Shown here in pieces: positions 8,658 through 17,799 of a stretch of 64,000 nucleotides of DNA. The translations under genes and the position numbers were made by a program. Every line of letters begins with the position of its first letter. The stretch's first letter is position 1. The stretch spans positions 3,100,001 to 3,164,000 of the forward strand of contig NZ_CP134500.1 of NCBI RefSeq assembly GCF_031760065.1. The letters are read 5' to 3'. The notes beneath the pieces were generated by a model. The model was not told the origin of the DNA. It saw only the letters and a list, made by a program, of their open reading frames with translations, and did not search any database. The stretch is from Streptomyces durocortorensis (lineage in GTDB: Bacteria; Actinomycetota; Actinomycetes; Streptomycetales; Streptomycetaceae).

Positions 8658-9962
8658 TCAGTCCTTGAGCTTGCCTGCGAAGTAGTCGATGTAGGCCTGC
8701 ATGTCGAAGTGGCCGTGGCCCGAGAGCGAGAACACGATGCTCTTCGACTCGCCGGACTCCTTGCAGGCCAGCGCCTCGTCGATGGCGACGCGCACCGCGT
8801 GCGTCGACTCCGGCGCGGGCACGATGCCCTCGTGGCGGGCGAAGGTGACGCCGGCCTCGAAGCAGGCGGTCTGCGGTACGGAGCGTGCCTCCAGGTAGTC
8901 GAGGTCCTTGAGCGCGCTGATGATCGGCGACATGCCGTGGTAGCGGAGGCCGCCCGCGTGGATGCTCGGTGGCACGAAGTCGTGGCCGAGGGTGTGCATC
9001 ATGGTGAGCGGGGTCAGCCCGGCGGTGTCGCCGAAGTCGTATTCGAGCCTGCCCTGGGTCAGCGTCGGGCAGGAGGCGGGCTCGACGGCGATGGCGCGGA
9101 CCGGGCGCCCGCCGCGCAGCTGCTCGCCGAGGAAGGGCAGGGCGAGGCCGCCGAAGTTGGAGCCGCCGCCCACGGCGCCGATCACGATGTCCGGGTAGTC
9201 CTCGGCCAGCTCCATCTGGAGCTGGGCCTCCTGGCCGATGATGGTCTGGTGCATCAGCACGTGGTTGAGCACCGAGCCAAGCGCGTACTTGGCGGTGCCG
9301 TTGCTGCTGACCGCCGCCTCCACCGCCTCGGAGATGGCGAGGCCGAGGCTGCCGGGCGAGTCCGGGTCGGCGGCGAGCGCGGCGCGCCCAGCCGCGGTGC
9401 GGTCGCTGGGGCTCGCGGTGACGCTCGCCCCGAACGTCTCCATCAGACCCCGGCGGTAGGGCTTCTGCTGGTAGCTCACCTTGACCATGTAGACCTCGCA
9501 GACGAGGCCGAAGTACTGGCAGGCGAGCGAGAGGGAGCTGCCCCACTGGCCCGCGCCGGTCTCCGTGGTGAGCCGCTCCACTCCGGCTCGCTTGTTGTAG
9601 TACGCCTGCGGAATCGCCGTGTTGAGCTTGTGGCTGCCCGCCGGGCTGACGCCCTCGTTCTTGAAGTAGATGCGGGCCGGGGTGTCCAGCGCCTTCTCCA
9701 GGCGGCGGGCGCGGACCAGCGGGCTCGGGCGCCACTGCTTGTAGACGTCGAGCACGGCGCCGGGGATGTCCACGCTCGCGTCCGTGGAGAACTCCTGGGC
9801 TATCAGCTCCGCGGGGAACAGCGGCTCGAGGTCCGCCGGGGTGAGCGGCTCGCGGGTACCGGGATGCAGCATCGGATCCAGCGGCTTGGGCAGGTCCGCG
9901 ACCGCGTTGTACCAGGTGGTGGGGAGGCGGTCTTCGGACAGCAGGAACTTCGTCTGGGACAT
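8658..9962 (-). CDS. Tryptophan synthase beta-like protein (TrpB2 type)
   Basis: 434 aa. PLP lysine in [11 protein letters not shown], phosphate loop GGGSNFGG and an N-terminal extension ([11 protein letters not shown]) identify the TrpB2 subfamily rather than classical TrpB. TrpB2 enzymes condense serine with indole or act on related nucleophiles. No TrpA, TrpC or TrpD gene is present in the window, so this is unlikely to be primary tryptophan synthesis. It may make an unusual beta-substituted amino acid. The ATG at 9962 is preceded by AGAGAG. It lies between the flavin reductase and an MFS gene in the same orientation. Confidence 0.9.
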   Translation of the reverse strand: MSQTKFLLSEDRLPTTWYNAVADLPKPLDPMLHPGTREPLTPADLEPLFPAELIAQEFSTDASVDIPGAVLDVYKQWRPSPLVRARRLEKALDTPARIYFKNEGVSPAGSHKLNTAIPQAYYNKRAGVERLTTETGAGQWGSSLSLACQYFGLVCEVYMVKVSYQQKPYRRGLMETFGASVTASPSDRTAAGRAALAADPDSPGSLGLAISEAVEAAVSSNGTAKYALGSVLNHVLMHQTIIGQEAQLQMELAEDYPDIVIGAVGGGSNFGGLALPFLGEQLRGGRPVRAIAVEPASCPTLTQGRLEYDFGDTAGLTPLTMMHTLGHDFVPPSIHAGGLRYHGMSPIISALKDLDYLEARSVPQTACFEAGVTFARHEGIVPAPESTHAVRVAIDEALACKESGESKSIVFSLSGHGHFDMQAYIDYFAGKLKD

Positions 9963-10031
9963 GAACACTCTCTGTTCGGACTCGGTGCGGTGGAAAGCTT
10001 CCGTGTGCGGTGAACGTGTGGACGTAGGTGG

Positions 10032-11312
10032 CTAGTTGGCTCCTCGTGGGGCGTCGAGCGGCTCCACGGGAAGGGCCTGGGGCTCCGGTGCGGGCGGTGC
10101 CGCGGGTACGGCGGCCGACGGCCTGATGCGCAGCAGCGCGAACACGGCCATGCCGAGCAGCGGGGCGGCGAGCAGGGTGAGGAAGACGGGCCCGTGACCG
10201 TGGGCCGTCCAGATGACGCCGAGGCCGACCGGCACGACGAGCCGGGCGAGGCCGAGGACGAGGCCGTTGAGCGCCATGAAGCTGCCGACGCGGCGCTCGT
10301 TGACGTGGTCGGCGATGTACGTGGGCACGACGACGGAGACGATGATCTCGCCGAGTGTCCACACGACAGTGGAGAGCAGGATGGCGGGCAGCGAGAACGC
10401 GAAGGCGATCACGGCCAGGCCCAGCGACCACAGCAGCCCCGCGACGAGCAGCAGCGGCTTGGCGCCGTAGGCGCTGATGCGCTTCTCCATGAGGAGGCCG
10501 AGGCTGACCACGACGACGCTGTTGATGGTGTAGACGGCGCCGACCAGGCCCGCGGACTCGTCCAGGACCGTGGTGACCGCGAGCGGCAGCGCGTATTCGA
10601 GGCCGATCAGCGGGGCGACGTAGAAGAAGGAGACCAGGACGATCAGCAGCACATGACCGTGGCCCAGGGAGATCGCACGGTCCTTGGTCCGGGGCCCGCC
10701 GGCGGGGGTGCGGCGGTCGTGCGGGACCCAGATCACGATCATCGCCGCACACGCGAGGCCGGCGAGGATGTTGCCCGCGAACATGACGTGGTACGAGTAG
10801 GCCGCCGCGACGCCGCCGAGCAGCGGGCCGACACCCATGCCGAGGTTGTTGCCGACATAGCTGAGGGTGTACGCGAAGGGCCGCTGTTCGGGTGTGGTGA
10901 GATCGGCGACCAGGGTGTTGGACGCCGGGCTGAACATCCCCATGCCGACCAGGGCGATGAACAGCAGTCCCGCGTACGTCCACGGTGGCCCGTCGAGGAC
11001 GGCGAGGCCGAGATAGCCCGCCGCGTTCAGGAGCAGCGCTGTGAGCAGCGCTGTGCGCCTGCCGCGCAGATCGCAGAGCGGTCCGCTGAGCAGGCTGCCG
11101 ACCAGCAGGCCCGTACTGCCGATGGAGATCAGCAGTCCGGCCTCGCCGGGGCTCAGGCCCTCACCGCGCACCAGGTAGACGGCGAGCAGCGGGAAGACGA
11201 ACATGCCCGCGCGGTTGACGAAGGACGCGAGGAAGAGCACACGCAGGGCGAGCGGCAGTTCTCTGAACCGGGTCAGCCACATGGCTCGACCCACCTCTCC
11301 GGAACTCGGCAT
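10032..11312 (-). CDS. MFS transporter
   Basis: 426 aa with about 12 hydrophobic segments and the MFS loop motif GPLCDLRGRRTA between helices 2 and 3. It resembles drug/metabolite exporters and is the likely exporter of the cluster product, in the cytoplasmic membrane. The ATG at 11312 is served by GGAG lying inside the end of the ATP-grasp gene, 4 bases upstream; a second ATG at 11282 also has a GGAGAGG ribosome site, so the start is not certain. Confidence 0.88.
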   Translation of the reverse strand: MPSSGEVGRAMWLTRFRELPLALRVLFLASFVNRAGMFVFPLLAVYLVRGEGLSPGEAGLLISIGSTGLLVGSLLSGPLCDLRGRRTALLTALLLNAAGYLGLAVLDGPPWTYAGLLFIALVGMGMFSPASNTLVADLTTPEQRPFAYTLSYVGNNLGMGVGPLLGGVAAAYSYHVMFAGNILAGLACAAMIVIWVPHDRRTPAGGPRTKDRAISLGHGHVLLIVLVSFFYVAPLIGLEYALPLAVTTVLDESAGLVGAVYTINSVVVVSLGLLMEKRISAYGAKPLLLVAGLLWSLGLAVIAFAFSLPAILLSTVVWTLGEIIVSVVVPTYIADHVNERRVGSFMALNGLVLGLARLVVPVGLGVIWTAHGHGPVFLTLLAAPLLGMAVFALLRIRPSAAVPAAPPAPEPQALPVEPLDAPRGAN

Positions 11313-11316
11313 CCCG

Positions 11317-12537
11317 TCAGCTCCGTTCGGTCTCTACACGGAACGCGTCCCGTACGGTCTTGAAGCGGGCCCGGACGTCCTCGAAGTCGGTGCCCTCGCA
11401 CACGTACCAGCCGAGGACGTCGTTGGACGCGGTCGGCGCGGCCAGCACGTCGCCCACGCTCTTCCACACATCGGCGTCGAGGACCGTGTCGAGCGCGGTC
11501 AGCTCCTCGGGGGTGGTGATGGCGGTGATGCGCCCGTACTTCGGGGAGCCGAGGTACTCGGTGCCGATCTCCGGGCCGAGCCGGGCGGCGGGCCGGTGGT
11601 CCGGGTCGAGTTCGAGGCGGCACCACTCGCCCGCCAGGTTGATGCCGCGCCCCGCCTCGATGGCCGGGACGATCGAGCCGCCGCCCGCGCGTGCGCCCGC
11701 CTCGCCGAAGACGGGGTCGCCGCCGTCGTCGGGCAGGAAGAACTCCGCGTGCACCACACCGGTGGACAGCCCGAACCCGCGCAGCACCACGGCGTTCAGA
11801 TCGAGGATGCGCTGTTCGCGCTCGCTCAGGCCGTGCTTGCGGGAGATGGTGCCGCCCGGCTCGTCGAGGTACTCCAGGACGGAGTACGTGTACTGGGAGA
11901 GCTGCTCGAAGACCACCTCGCCGTTCTGGAACAGCGAGTCGACGTGGTACTCGGTGCCGCGAATGAACTCCTCGACCCGGTACTCGTGCCGGTCGTCGCC
12001 CATCGCCTCCCAGACCCGGTCCAGGTCATCGCGGCTGTCCACCCGGTAGGTGTCGCCGCAGGCCCAGCCCGCGTACGGCTTGATCACGACCGGGTAGCCC
12101 GCCTCCTCGGCGAACTCCGCGACCGCCGTCACCGTGTCGGGGCGGCAGGAGCGGGCCACCCGCACGCCCAGCTCCTCGGCCCTGCGGTGCATGACGTTCT
12201 TGTCGCGGAAGTTGAGCGCCTGGTCCGGGGTGAGACCCGGGATGCCGTGGTCGCGGCGGCTGCGGCTCGCGGGCAGCACGTCGCCCTCGAAGAGCGGGAA
12301 GATCCGCTCGATGGGGTGCTCGGCGTGGATGCCGTCGACCGCGGCCCGTACGGCGGCCGTGTCGTCCAGATCGGCGTGGTAGCAGGCCAGCCCCTTGGTC
12401 TCGGGCGCCTCCCAGCCGGTCGGCAGCAGCACCACGGTCGCCACGCCGAGTTCGGCGGCGGCCTCGACGACACTGCGGAACTGCGCCGTGTAGCGGCCGG
12501 CGGCCGGGCGGTACACCACCAGGATCGAACGGCTCAT
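11317..12537 (-). CDS. ATP-grasp ligase
   Basis: 406 aa. The ATP-grasp core is visible: YPVVIKPYAGWACGDTY (ATP-binding lysine), RVEEFIRGTEYHVDS (hinge) and VVHAEFFLPDDGG with FGEAGARAGGG (metal ligands). Stand-alone ATP-grasp enzymes of this kind join amino acids or carboxylates to amines through acyl phosphates, as BacD does in bacilysin synthesis. With no NRPS in the cluster, this enzyme is the best candidate for forming an amide bond in the product. It is followed at once by an MFS exporter gene. Confidence 0.85.
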   Translation of the reverse strand: MSRSILVVYRPAAGRYTAQFRSVVEAAAELGVATVVLLPTGWEAPETKGLACYHADLDDTAAVRAAVDGIHAEHPIERIFPLFEGDVLPASRSRRDHGIPGLTPDQALNFRDKNVMHRRAEELGVRVARSCRPDTVTAVAEFAEEAGYPVVIKPYAGWACGDTYRVDSRDDLDRVWEAMGDDRHEYRVEEFIRGTEYHVDSLFQNGEVVFEQLSQYTYSVLEYLDEPGGTISRKHGLSEREQRILDLNAVVLRGFGLSTGVVHAEFFLPDDGGDPVFGEAGARAGGGSIVPAIEAGRGINLAGEWCRLELDPDHRPAARLGPEIGTEYLGSPKYGRITAITTPEELTALDTVLDADVWKSVGDVLAAPTASNDVLGWYVCEGTDFEDVRARFKTVRDAFRVETERS

Positions 12538-12574
12538 GCGGATCTCCTCCTACGGGTCGGGTTCAGGTGCGGGC

Positions 12575-13345
12575 TCAGCGGACCGGTGCGGCCGAGGGGG
12601 CACCAAACAGCTCCCCGGACGGCGTGGACCGGTCGAGCACCAGCGGTCGCCCGACGCTCCCGGTGAGACCGGTGAGCGCTTCCGTGATCCGGCCGAGCAC
12701 CTCCTCGACGTCGTCCCTGCCGCCCTCGTGCGCGGACTCGACGGTGAGGAGGAGCTTGTGCCGGCCGAGGCCGGTCTTGACCACGTCGCCCTGCCGCCAG
12801 TTCCACCGGCGCGAGTGCGCCCGGCCCCGCCCGTCGGCGTACACGACCTCGCCGGGCTCGGGGTGCTCCGGCGCGTCGGGGGCGCCGAGCGGCAGATAGG
12901 TCTCGTCGCCGTCGGCGAGCCGCACAGACAGTTCCCCCTCGATGTCCCCCACGTCGCAGGAGGCGACAGGCAGACCGCTGGCCAGCGACATCGCGTTGCA
13001 CAGGTCGACGGCGGAGTTGATCCGCGGCAGCCGGTCCCCCTTGGCCACCCGGCGCAGTACCGACTCGGCGGCGCAGGGAAAGCGGTTGGGGTTCACCTCG
13101 ACGGCCCGGTAGGCGTCGCGCCAGGCTGCGATGGTGGGCAGCGCGGAGACGTCCGCCTTGCTGAGCGTCCTGGCGTGCAGCGCGTCCTCGGCCGCGGTGA
13201 GCAGGCCGTCCATGGCGGCCGCGGCCCTGACGACCTCGATGTCCGGTACGGCGATCAGGCCGAGCACATAGCCGGGCACACGCGCGGTCAGCCGCGCGTC
13301 GACCGTGACGGTCAGGGTGTCCGTGCCGGGGGTGGTGCTATCCAT
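12575..13345 (-). CDS. Free-standing B3/B4 (tRNA-editing-like) domain protein
   Basis: About 256 aa from the ATG at 13345 (GGAC purine stretch upstream). The middle part, AYRAVEVNPNRFPCAAESVLRRV, RINSAVDLCNAMSLASGLPVASCDV and GRGRAHSRRWNWRQG, is the B3/B4 domain known from the beta subunit of PheRS, where it hydrolyses mischarged Tyr-tRNA. Free-standing copies are thought to clear mischarged tRNAs or bind amino-acid analogues. In a cluster likely to make an aromatic amino-acid analogue, self-protection by editing is a reasonable hypothesis. Its distance from the ATP-grasp gene is 37 bases. Confidence 0.8.
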   Translation of the reverse strand: MDSTTPGTDTLTVTVDARLTARVPGYVLGLIAVPDIEVVRAAAAMDGLLTAAEDALHARTLSKADVSALPTIAAWRDAYRAVEVNPNRFPCAAESVLRRVAKGDRLPRINSAVDLCNAMSLASGLPVASCDVGDIEGELSVRLADGDETYLPLGAPDAPEHPEPGEVVYADGRGRAHSRRWNWRQGDVVKTGLGRHKLLLTVESAHEGGRDDVEEVLGRITEALTGLTGSVGRPLVLDRSTPSGELFGAPSAAPVR

Positions 13346-13543
13346 GGAGAGGGGTCCTTCTTGTCCGTCGGCCTGGGGCACTGGGGCTGCGGCCGGGCGT
13401 GGTGGCCGTGGGTTGTCGGTCCGTGATCCGGGGACCGCTGATGACGCGTCCGACAGTAGGGAGACCGGGGGTGTCCGGCTGTGGCCAATTCCCGGCGATT
13501 CCGGGAGGCCACTTGGCGGGTGCCGGAGAGCCGGTCCGCCCCG

Positions 13544-14791
13544 TCAGCCCCGCTTGCCCGCGGGTTCGGCGGCCGAGGCACCGGTCCCTGCGGCCGGTTC
13601 GGCGTCTTCCCCGGCACCTGGGCCGCGCTGCCCCACCCGTACGCCGATGACCGCCGTGACCAGGGCGAGGACCGCGAGGCCCGCGCCGAGCGGGCCCAGC
13701 AGGTCCACCTCGTCCGCGCCGCCGTCGGCGATCACCCGGCCGCCGATGAAGCCGCCGAGCGAGATCCCGGTGAAAGTTGCCGATGAGTTCAGGGAGAGCA
13801 GCAGCGGCCCCGAGGCGGGCGCGACGGCGAAGAGCCGGTACTGCTGCGGGGGCTGGGTCATCATCGCGGTGACGCCCCAGGCCGCCATGGCCAGCGCGGC
13901 GGACAGGGTCCGGTCGCGGGTCAGCGGCAGCGTGCCGAGGACCACGGCGAGCCCAGCGACCGACGCGAGCAGGACTGGGGTCGCGCCCCAGCGGTCGGTG
14001 GCCCGGCCGCCGAGGGTGGTACCGGCCACGGCGAGGACCCCGAAGACGAGCAGGAGCAGCGCGAGTTCGCCGCCGTCACCGCCGGTCACCGGGGCGAGGA
14101 CGGCACCGATGTAGGTGAGCGCCAGATAGCCGCCGGTCATGAAGAGCAGCGTGGTGAGCACGGTGAACAGCACCCGCGGGTCCCGCGCCGGGGCAAGGCG
14201 CGCGGCGATGCCCGGCGCGGCGGGCAGTCGAACCTCGGGCAGGCCCCCGGCCACGGCGGCGGCGCACAGCACCCCGAGCCCGGCGAGCAGCCAGAAGGTG
14301 GACCGCCAGCCCAGGTCGGCGGCGAGCCAGGTGCCGAAGGGCACGCCCGCGACCGTCGCGGCGGACAGCCCGCCGAGGACCACGGCCATGGCGCGCCCGC
14401 GCCGCTCGGGCGCCGAGAGCGCGGCGGCGGACGCCGAGGCGGCCGGGATGTAGAGGGCGGCGCCCGCGGCGGTAGCGACCCGGGCCGCGAGCAGCGCGCC
14501 GAGGCCGGGGGCGAGCGCGGACGCGGCGTTGCCGAGGGCGAAGACGAGCAGCGAGATCACCAGGACGGTACGGCGTTCCAGGCGTCCGGTGAGCGCGCCG
14601 AGCACCGGCGCGAGGACGGCGTACGTGAGGGCGAAGAGGGTGCTCACCCAGCCGGCGTCGGTGAGGGTCGCCGACAGGTCTCCGGCCACCTCGGGCAGCA
14701 CTCCGGCCACCACGAAGGTGTCGGTGCCGATGGCGAAGGCGCCGACGGCAAGGACGGGGAGCACGGGCAGCGAGGGCTTCGTGCGGGACAT
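13544..14791 (-). CDS. MFS transporter (DHA1 drug-exporter type)
   Basis: 415 aa with about 12 transmembrane segments. DTFVVAGVLPEVAGDL and LGALTGRLERRTVL in the helix 2-3 loop fit the arabinose-efflux/drug:H+ antiporter-1 group. The ATG at 14791 shares a base with the amidohydrolase stop (TGATG), so the two are translationally coupled. It is the second exporter in the cluster. A cytosolic tail of about 30 residues is rich in Gly, Ala and Pro. Confidence 0.88.
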   Translation of the reverse strand: MSRTKPSLPVLPVLAVGAFAIGTDTFVVAGVLPEVAGDLSATLTDAGWVSTLFALTYAVLAPVLGALTGRLERRTVLVISLLVFALGNAASALAPGLGALLAARVATAAGAALYIPAASASAAALSAPERRGRAMAVVLGGLSAATVAGVPFGTWLAADLGWRSTFWLLAGLGVLCAAAVAGGLPEVRLPAAPGIAARLAPARDPRVLFTVLTTLLFMTGGYLALTYIGAVLAPVTGGDGGELALLLLVFGVLAVAGTTLGGRATDRWGATPVLLASVAGLAVVLGTLPLTRDRTLSAALAMAAWGVTAMMTQPPQQYRLFAVAPASGPLLLSLNSSATFTGISLGGFIGGRVIADGGADEVDLLGPLGAGLAVLALVTAVIGVRVGQRGPGAGEDAEPAAGTGASAAEPAGKRG

Positions 14792-16080
14792 CACGCGGCT
14801 CCTGAGGTGGCGGAGGAGAGGAAGGAGGCGGTGCCGCCCGCGACGGCAACGCCGCCGAGCAGCACCAGTTCGATGGCGCCGGGACGGCTGAGCACGGTGA
14901 TGTCCTCGGCGGGGTCGCCGTCGGTCACCACCAGGTCGGCGAGGCGGCCCGGCTGTACGGTCCCGGCCGTCCCGCCACGGCCCGCGAGGCGCGCGCCGTT
15001 GGCGGTGGCCCAGGTCAGGACGGTGGGAGCGGGGATGCCCGCCATCGTCACGTACAGCTCCAACTCCTTGGCGTAGGTGCCGTGCGGAGTCCAGGCGAAG
15101 CCGAAGTCGTCGCCCGCCACGACCGGGATGCCCATCTCCACCATGAGCGGCAGGATGCGCAGCGTGTTCTCCACCTCCGCCTCGAACTCCAGCGTCTCCA
15201 GATACTCGGGGGTCTTGCCGTGCTCGGTGCCGGTGGTGAGCAGCATGTGCGGCTGGTAGAGGCTCGGCACGACGAAGATCCCGCGTTCGGCGATGGCGTC
15301 GAGCGCCGCGTCGTCGGCGTAGGTCGCGTGGTCGATGACGTCGACCCCGGCGGCGATGGCGTTGCGGATGCCTCCGAGGCCGCGCGAGTGGGCCCGCACC
15401 TTGGCGCCGTGTTCGTGCGCCGTACGGGCGGCTATGACCAGTTCCTCGGCGGTGAAGAGGAGTTCGTGGGACCGGCCGTTGGGGAAGGTGTCGTCGCCGG
15501 AGGAGAAGACCTTCACGATCTCCGCGCCCTGGGCGATCTCCCCGGCGACGTACTCGGCCATCTCCTCGGGGGTGTCGGCAAGCCGCATCAGATCGGACGG
15601 GATGCGCTTCTTGACGTCGGAGTTGCGGCGCTCGGGCGGCCCCGACACCATCAGGTCCCGGCTGCACGGAGTGATCCGGGGGCCTCGCAGCCGCCCGGAG
15701 TCGACGGCCCTGCGCAGGGCCATGTCTATGCCGGAGACCGAGCCCGCGCCGACGAAGCCGGTGTAGCCGAGGCCCAGGAGGTTGGTGGTGTTCGCTGCGG
15801 CGCCGAGGGTGACCTCGGGAATGGAGTACTTGAAGAGCATCTCTCGGCCGTCGAGGACGTCGAGGTAGGCGATGTGGGTGTGCCCGAGCGTCATGCCGGG
15901 CATGACGGTGCGGCCCGCCAGGTCGAGGACGTCGACGTCCGGCGCGTGGACGGGGGCCAGGCCCTCGGGCATGACCGCCTCGATGCGGTCGCCGTCGATC
16001 AGCACGCTGTGGTGCGGCAGGGAGGCCTTGCCCAGGCCCTCCTGGACGGTGGCACGGTGGAGCAGGGTCTTGCGGGACAC
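14791..16080 (-). CDS. Metal-dependent amidohydrolase
   Basis: 429 aa of the urease/dihydroorotase superfamily. It has the paired histidines in GHTHIAYLD, a lysine in GAEIVKVFSSGDD that may be carbamylated, further histidines in VRAHSRG and VIDHATYADD, and the catalytic aspartate in VAGDDFG. The closest type is the imidazolonepropionase/Xaa-Pro dipeptidase-like group, which cleaves amide or C-N bonds. A role in removing a protecting acyl or aminoacyl group at export is possible because it is coupled to the MFS gene. The start at 16080 is the first ATG of the domain. Confidence 0.85.
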   Translation of the reverse strand: MSRKTLLHRATVQEGLGKASLPHHSVLIDGDRIEAVMPEGLAPVHAPDVDVLDLAGRTVMPGMTLGHTHIAYLDVLDGREMLFKYSIPEVTLGAAANTTNLLGLGYTGFVGAGSVSGIDMALRRAVDSGRLRGPRITPCSRDLMVSGPPERRNSDVKKRIPSDLMRLADTPEEMAEYVAGEIAQGAEIVKVFSSGDDTFPNGRSHELLFTAEELVIAARTAHEHGAKVRAHSRGLGGIRNAIAAGVDVIDHATYADDAALDAIAERGIFVVPSLYQPHMLLTTGTEHGKTPEYLETLEFEAEVENTLRILPLMVEMGIPVVAGDDFGFAWTPHGTYAKELELYVTMAGIPAPTVLTWATANGARLAGRGGTAGTVQPGRLADLVVTDGDPAEDITVLSRPGAIELVLLGGVAVAGGTASFLSSATSGAA

Positions 16081-16149
16081 GTCGGGAATCTCCAGTTCGG
16101 ACGGAGTGGTTCGAAGTCGTGGGGCGTAGGCGGCCGGTCAGACACCCCA

Positions 16150-16905
16150 TGTCGTTCGAGGTCAAGCGGCAGGGGTGTGGGTGTGTGCTGCCAGGCGGTC
16201 GCCTCGTCGTAGAGGGTGCGGGTCTTGAGGCATCCGTGGAGGATGCCGACGAGGAGGTTGCCGAGCTGGCGCAGGGCGGGGTTGTAGCCGGCGGTGCCGG
16301 GCCAGGACGGCAGTGATCTGCAGGCGGGTCAGCTTCGCCGCCGCAGCCGGCGTGGGCTCCTTGACCAGCAGCTCCAGTGCGTCCGTAGCGGTCAGCGTCA
16401 GGTCGGCGTAGGCCGTCAGGGCGGCGGGGAAGTACTGGCGCAGCGTGGTGCGCAGCCGCTGGAAGGTGCGGGTGCGTTCCCAGACCAGCGTCTGGTAGGC
16501 GCGGGCGACGACCCGGACGGCCTGGGCCTGTTCGCTGTCCCCGGCCACCGGTCGGAGCTGGTCGCGGTCGATACGTACCATGTCGGCCAGCGCGTGCGCG
16601 TCGCTCTTGGCGCCGGAGGTGCCGTACCGCTCCTTGAAGCGGGCGACCTGCCGGGGGTTGATGGCGTAGACCTGGTAGCCGACGGCGATCAGGGCCTGCG
16701 CCCAAGGGCCGCGGTCGGTCTCGATCCCCGCGATCACGTCGGCAGGCTCAAGGTCCTCGCCACCGTGCTTCGCAACCAGCTCATGGAGCTTGGCGACGCC
16801 GTCCACGCCCTCGGGCAGCCGCGCAGCGGCCGGCTTCCGGCCGGTCGCGTCCTGGACCTCGACGTCGTGGTGGTCCTCGGCCCAGTCATCACCGATCAGT
16901 AGCAA
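16150..16905 (-). mobile_element. IS110-family element with internally deleted transposase
   Basis: A TTG at 16905 with AGGAGAG upstream starts LLLIGDDWAEDHHDVEVQD, the DEDD RuvC-like N-terminus of IS110 transposases. It continues through VIAGIETDRGPWAQAL, RQVARFKERYG and GAKSDAHALADMVRID. At about 16290 the frame is lost, and another frame gives the extreme C-terminal segments YNPALRQLGNLLVGILHGC and TRTLYDEATAWQH. The central region containing the serine domain is missing, so a deletion has fused the two ends out of frame. The element is dead. It lies between the amidohydrolase and prephenate-dehydratase-like genes and splits the cluster without apparent damage to either. Confidence 0.85.
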
Positions 16906-17142
16906 TACACTCTCCTGGTCAGGTACTTCACATCTCGCGCAGTCTGCGTAAGACACGGCACACGGCCTAATGGATCCAGTGCTCACGCCCCACTCGGCGG
17001 GCACCCCACCCCATCAGCGGTCTGTCCTCCCGGCCGACCAGCAGGGACACGGTCTGACCTCAGAACTCACGTGCTTCAGGCGATGTACGTGCTCACCTGC
17101 CGGCGGCTACGGCACCAAGTTCCTACAACCCGGCAAGTCCCA

Positions 17143-17799
17143 TTAGGCGGTGAGGGGCACCTCGGCTGCGTCCGCGTGCCCGAAGAGGGTCCAGAGGATC
17201 TCCGCACCCGGCCGGGTGGCCACCCAGCGCAGGCCGTGGGCCCGTACCCCCGGGGCGTTGGTGACCGCGAGCCGGGCGCCGCCCGCGGCCGCGATCTCGG
17301 CGGCGTGCTGCGTGGACGCCGCGTCGACCCAGCGCACCTCGCGGTCGCCCAGCGCCGCGGGCACCAGCTCGGCGTAGATGCGGCGGACCTCCCACATGGC
17401 GGCGACCGTGACGGGACCCTCGCCGTCGGCCGGCGGCTCCTGGCCCGCGGGCGCGGCGATCCCGTACTCCGGGGTGGCCTGCGGGAAGAATGCCTGGAGC
17501 CGCAGGTCGCGGTGCCAGTGGAAGCGGGTGAGTCCCTGGTAGGCGCTGGGGACGAGGGCGAAGTCGACCTCGCGGGCCACGATCCTGGCGAGCACCTCGT
17601 CGAAGGTGGCGAAGAGCTCGACGGAAAGACCATGCTGCCGGGCGAGGAACTCGGCGACCAGCTGGCTCGACGTGCCGTCCGGGCCGAGGGTGCCGAGGAC
17701 GGTGCCGGGCCGCGCGGCCCAGCGCCCGGTCAGCTCGCTCCAGCGTGCGGTGTACTCCTCGGTGAGCGGCCCGGGCAGGGCCACGGCGTCAGCGCTCAT
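17143..17799 (-). CDS. Prephenate-dehydratase-like protein
   Basis: 218 aa from the ATG at 17799, which overlaps the upstream ligase gene by 11 bases. The segment GTVLGTLGPDGTSSQLVAEFL matches the first strand and loop of the prephenate dehydratase fold, and FALVPSAYQGLTRFHWHRDL resembles its substrate-binding region. The classical TRF motif near the C-terminus is not evident (ATRPGAEILW instead), and there is no ACT regulatory domain. Loss of the dehydratase motif recalls BacA, which decarboxylates prephenate without aromatising it. With a chorismate mutase in the cluster, prephenate or a related acid is the likely substrate. Confidence 0.7.
   Translation of the reverse strand: MSADAVALPGPLTEEYTARWSELTGRWAARPGTVLGTLGPDGTSSQLVAEFLARQHGLSVELFATFDEVLARIVAREVDFALVPSAYQGLTRFHWHRDLRLQAFFPQATPEYGIAAPAGQEPPADGEGPVTVAAMWEVRRIYAELVPAALGDREVRWVDAASTQHAAEIAAAGGARLAVTNAPGVRAHGLRWVATRPGAEILWTLFGHADAAEVPLTA

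Noticed and set aside
8341..10983. 880-codon minus-strand frame
   Set aside because: It runs out of frame through the flavin reductase, TrpB2 and MFS genes and is Arg/Pro-rich without motifs.
13544..16705. 1053-codon minus-strand frame seen as one giant protein
   Set aside because: Only the last 415 codons are real (MFS transporter from the ATG at 14791). The rest is out of frame over the amidohydrolase and IS110 genes.
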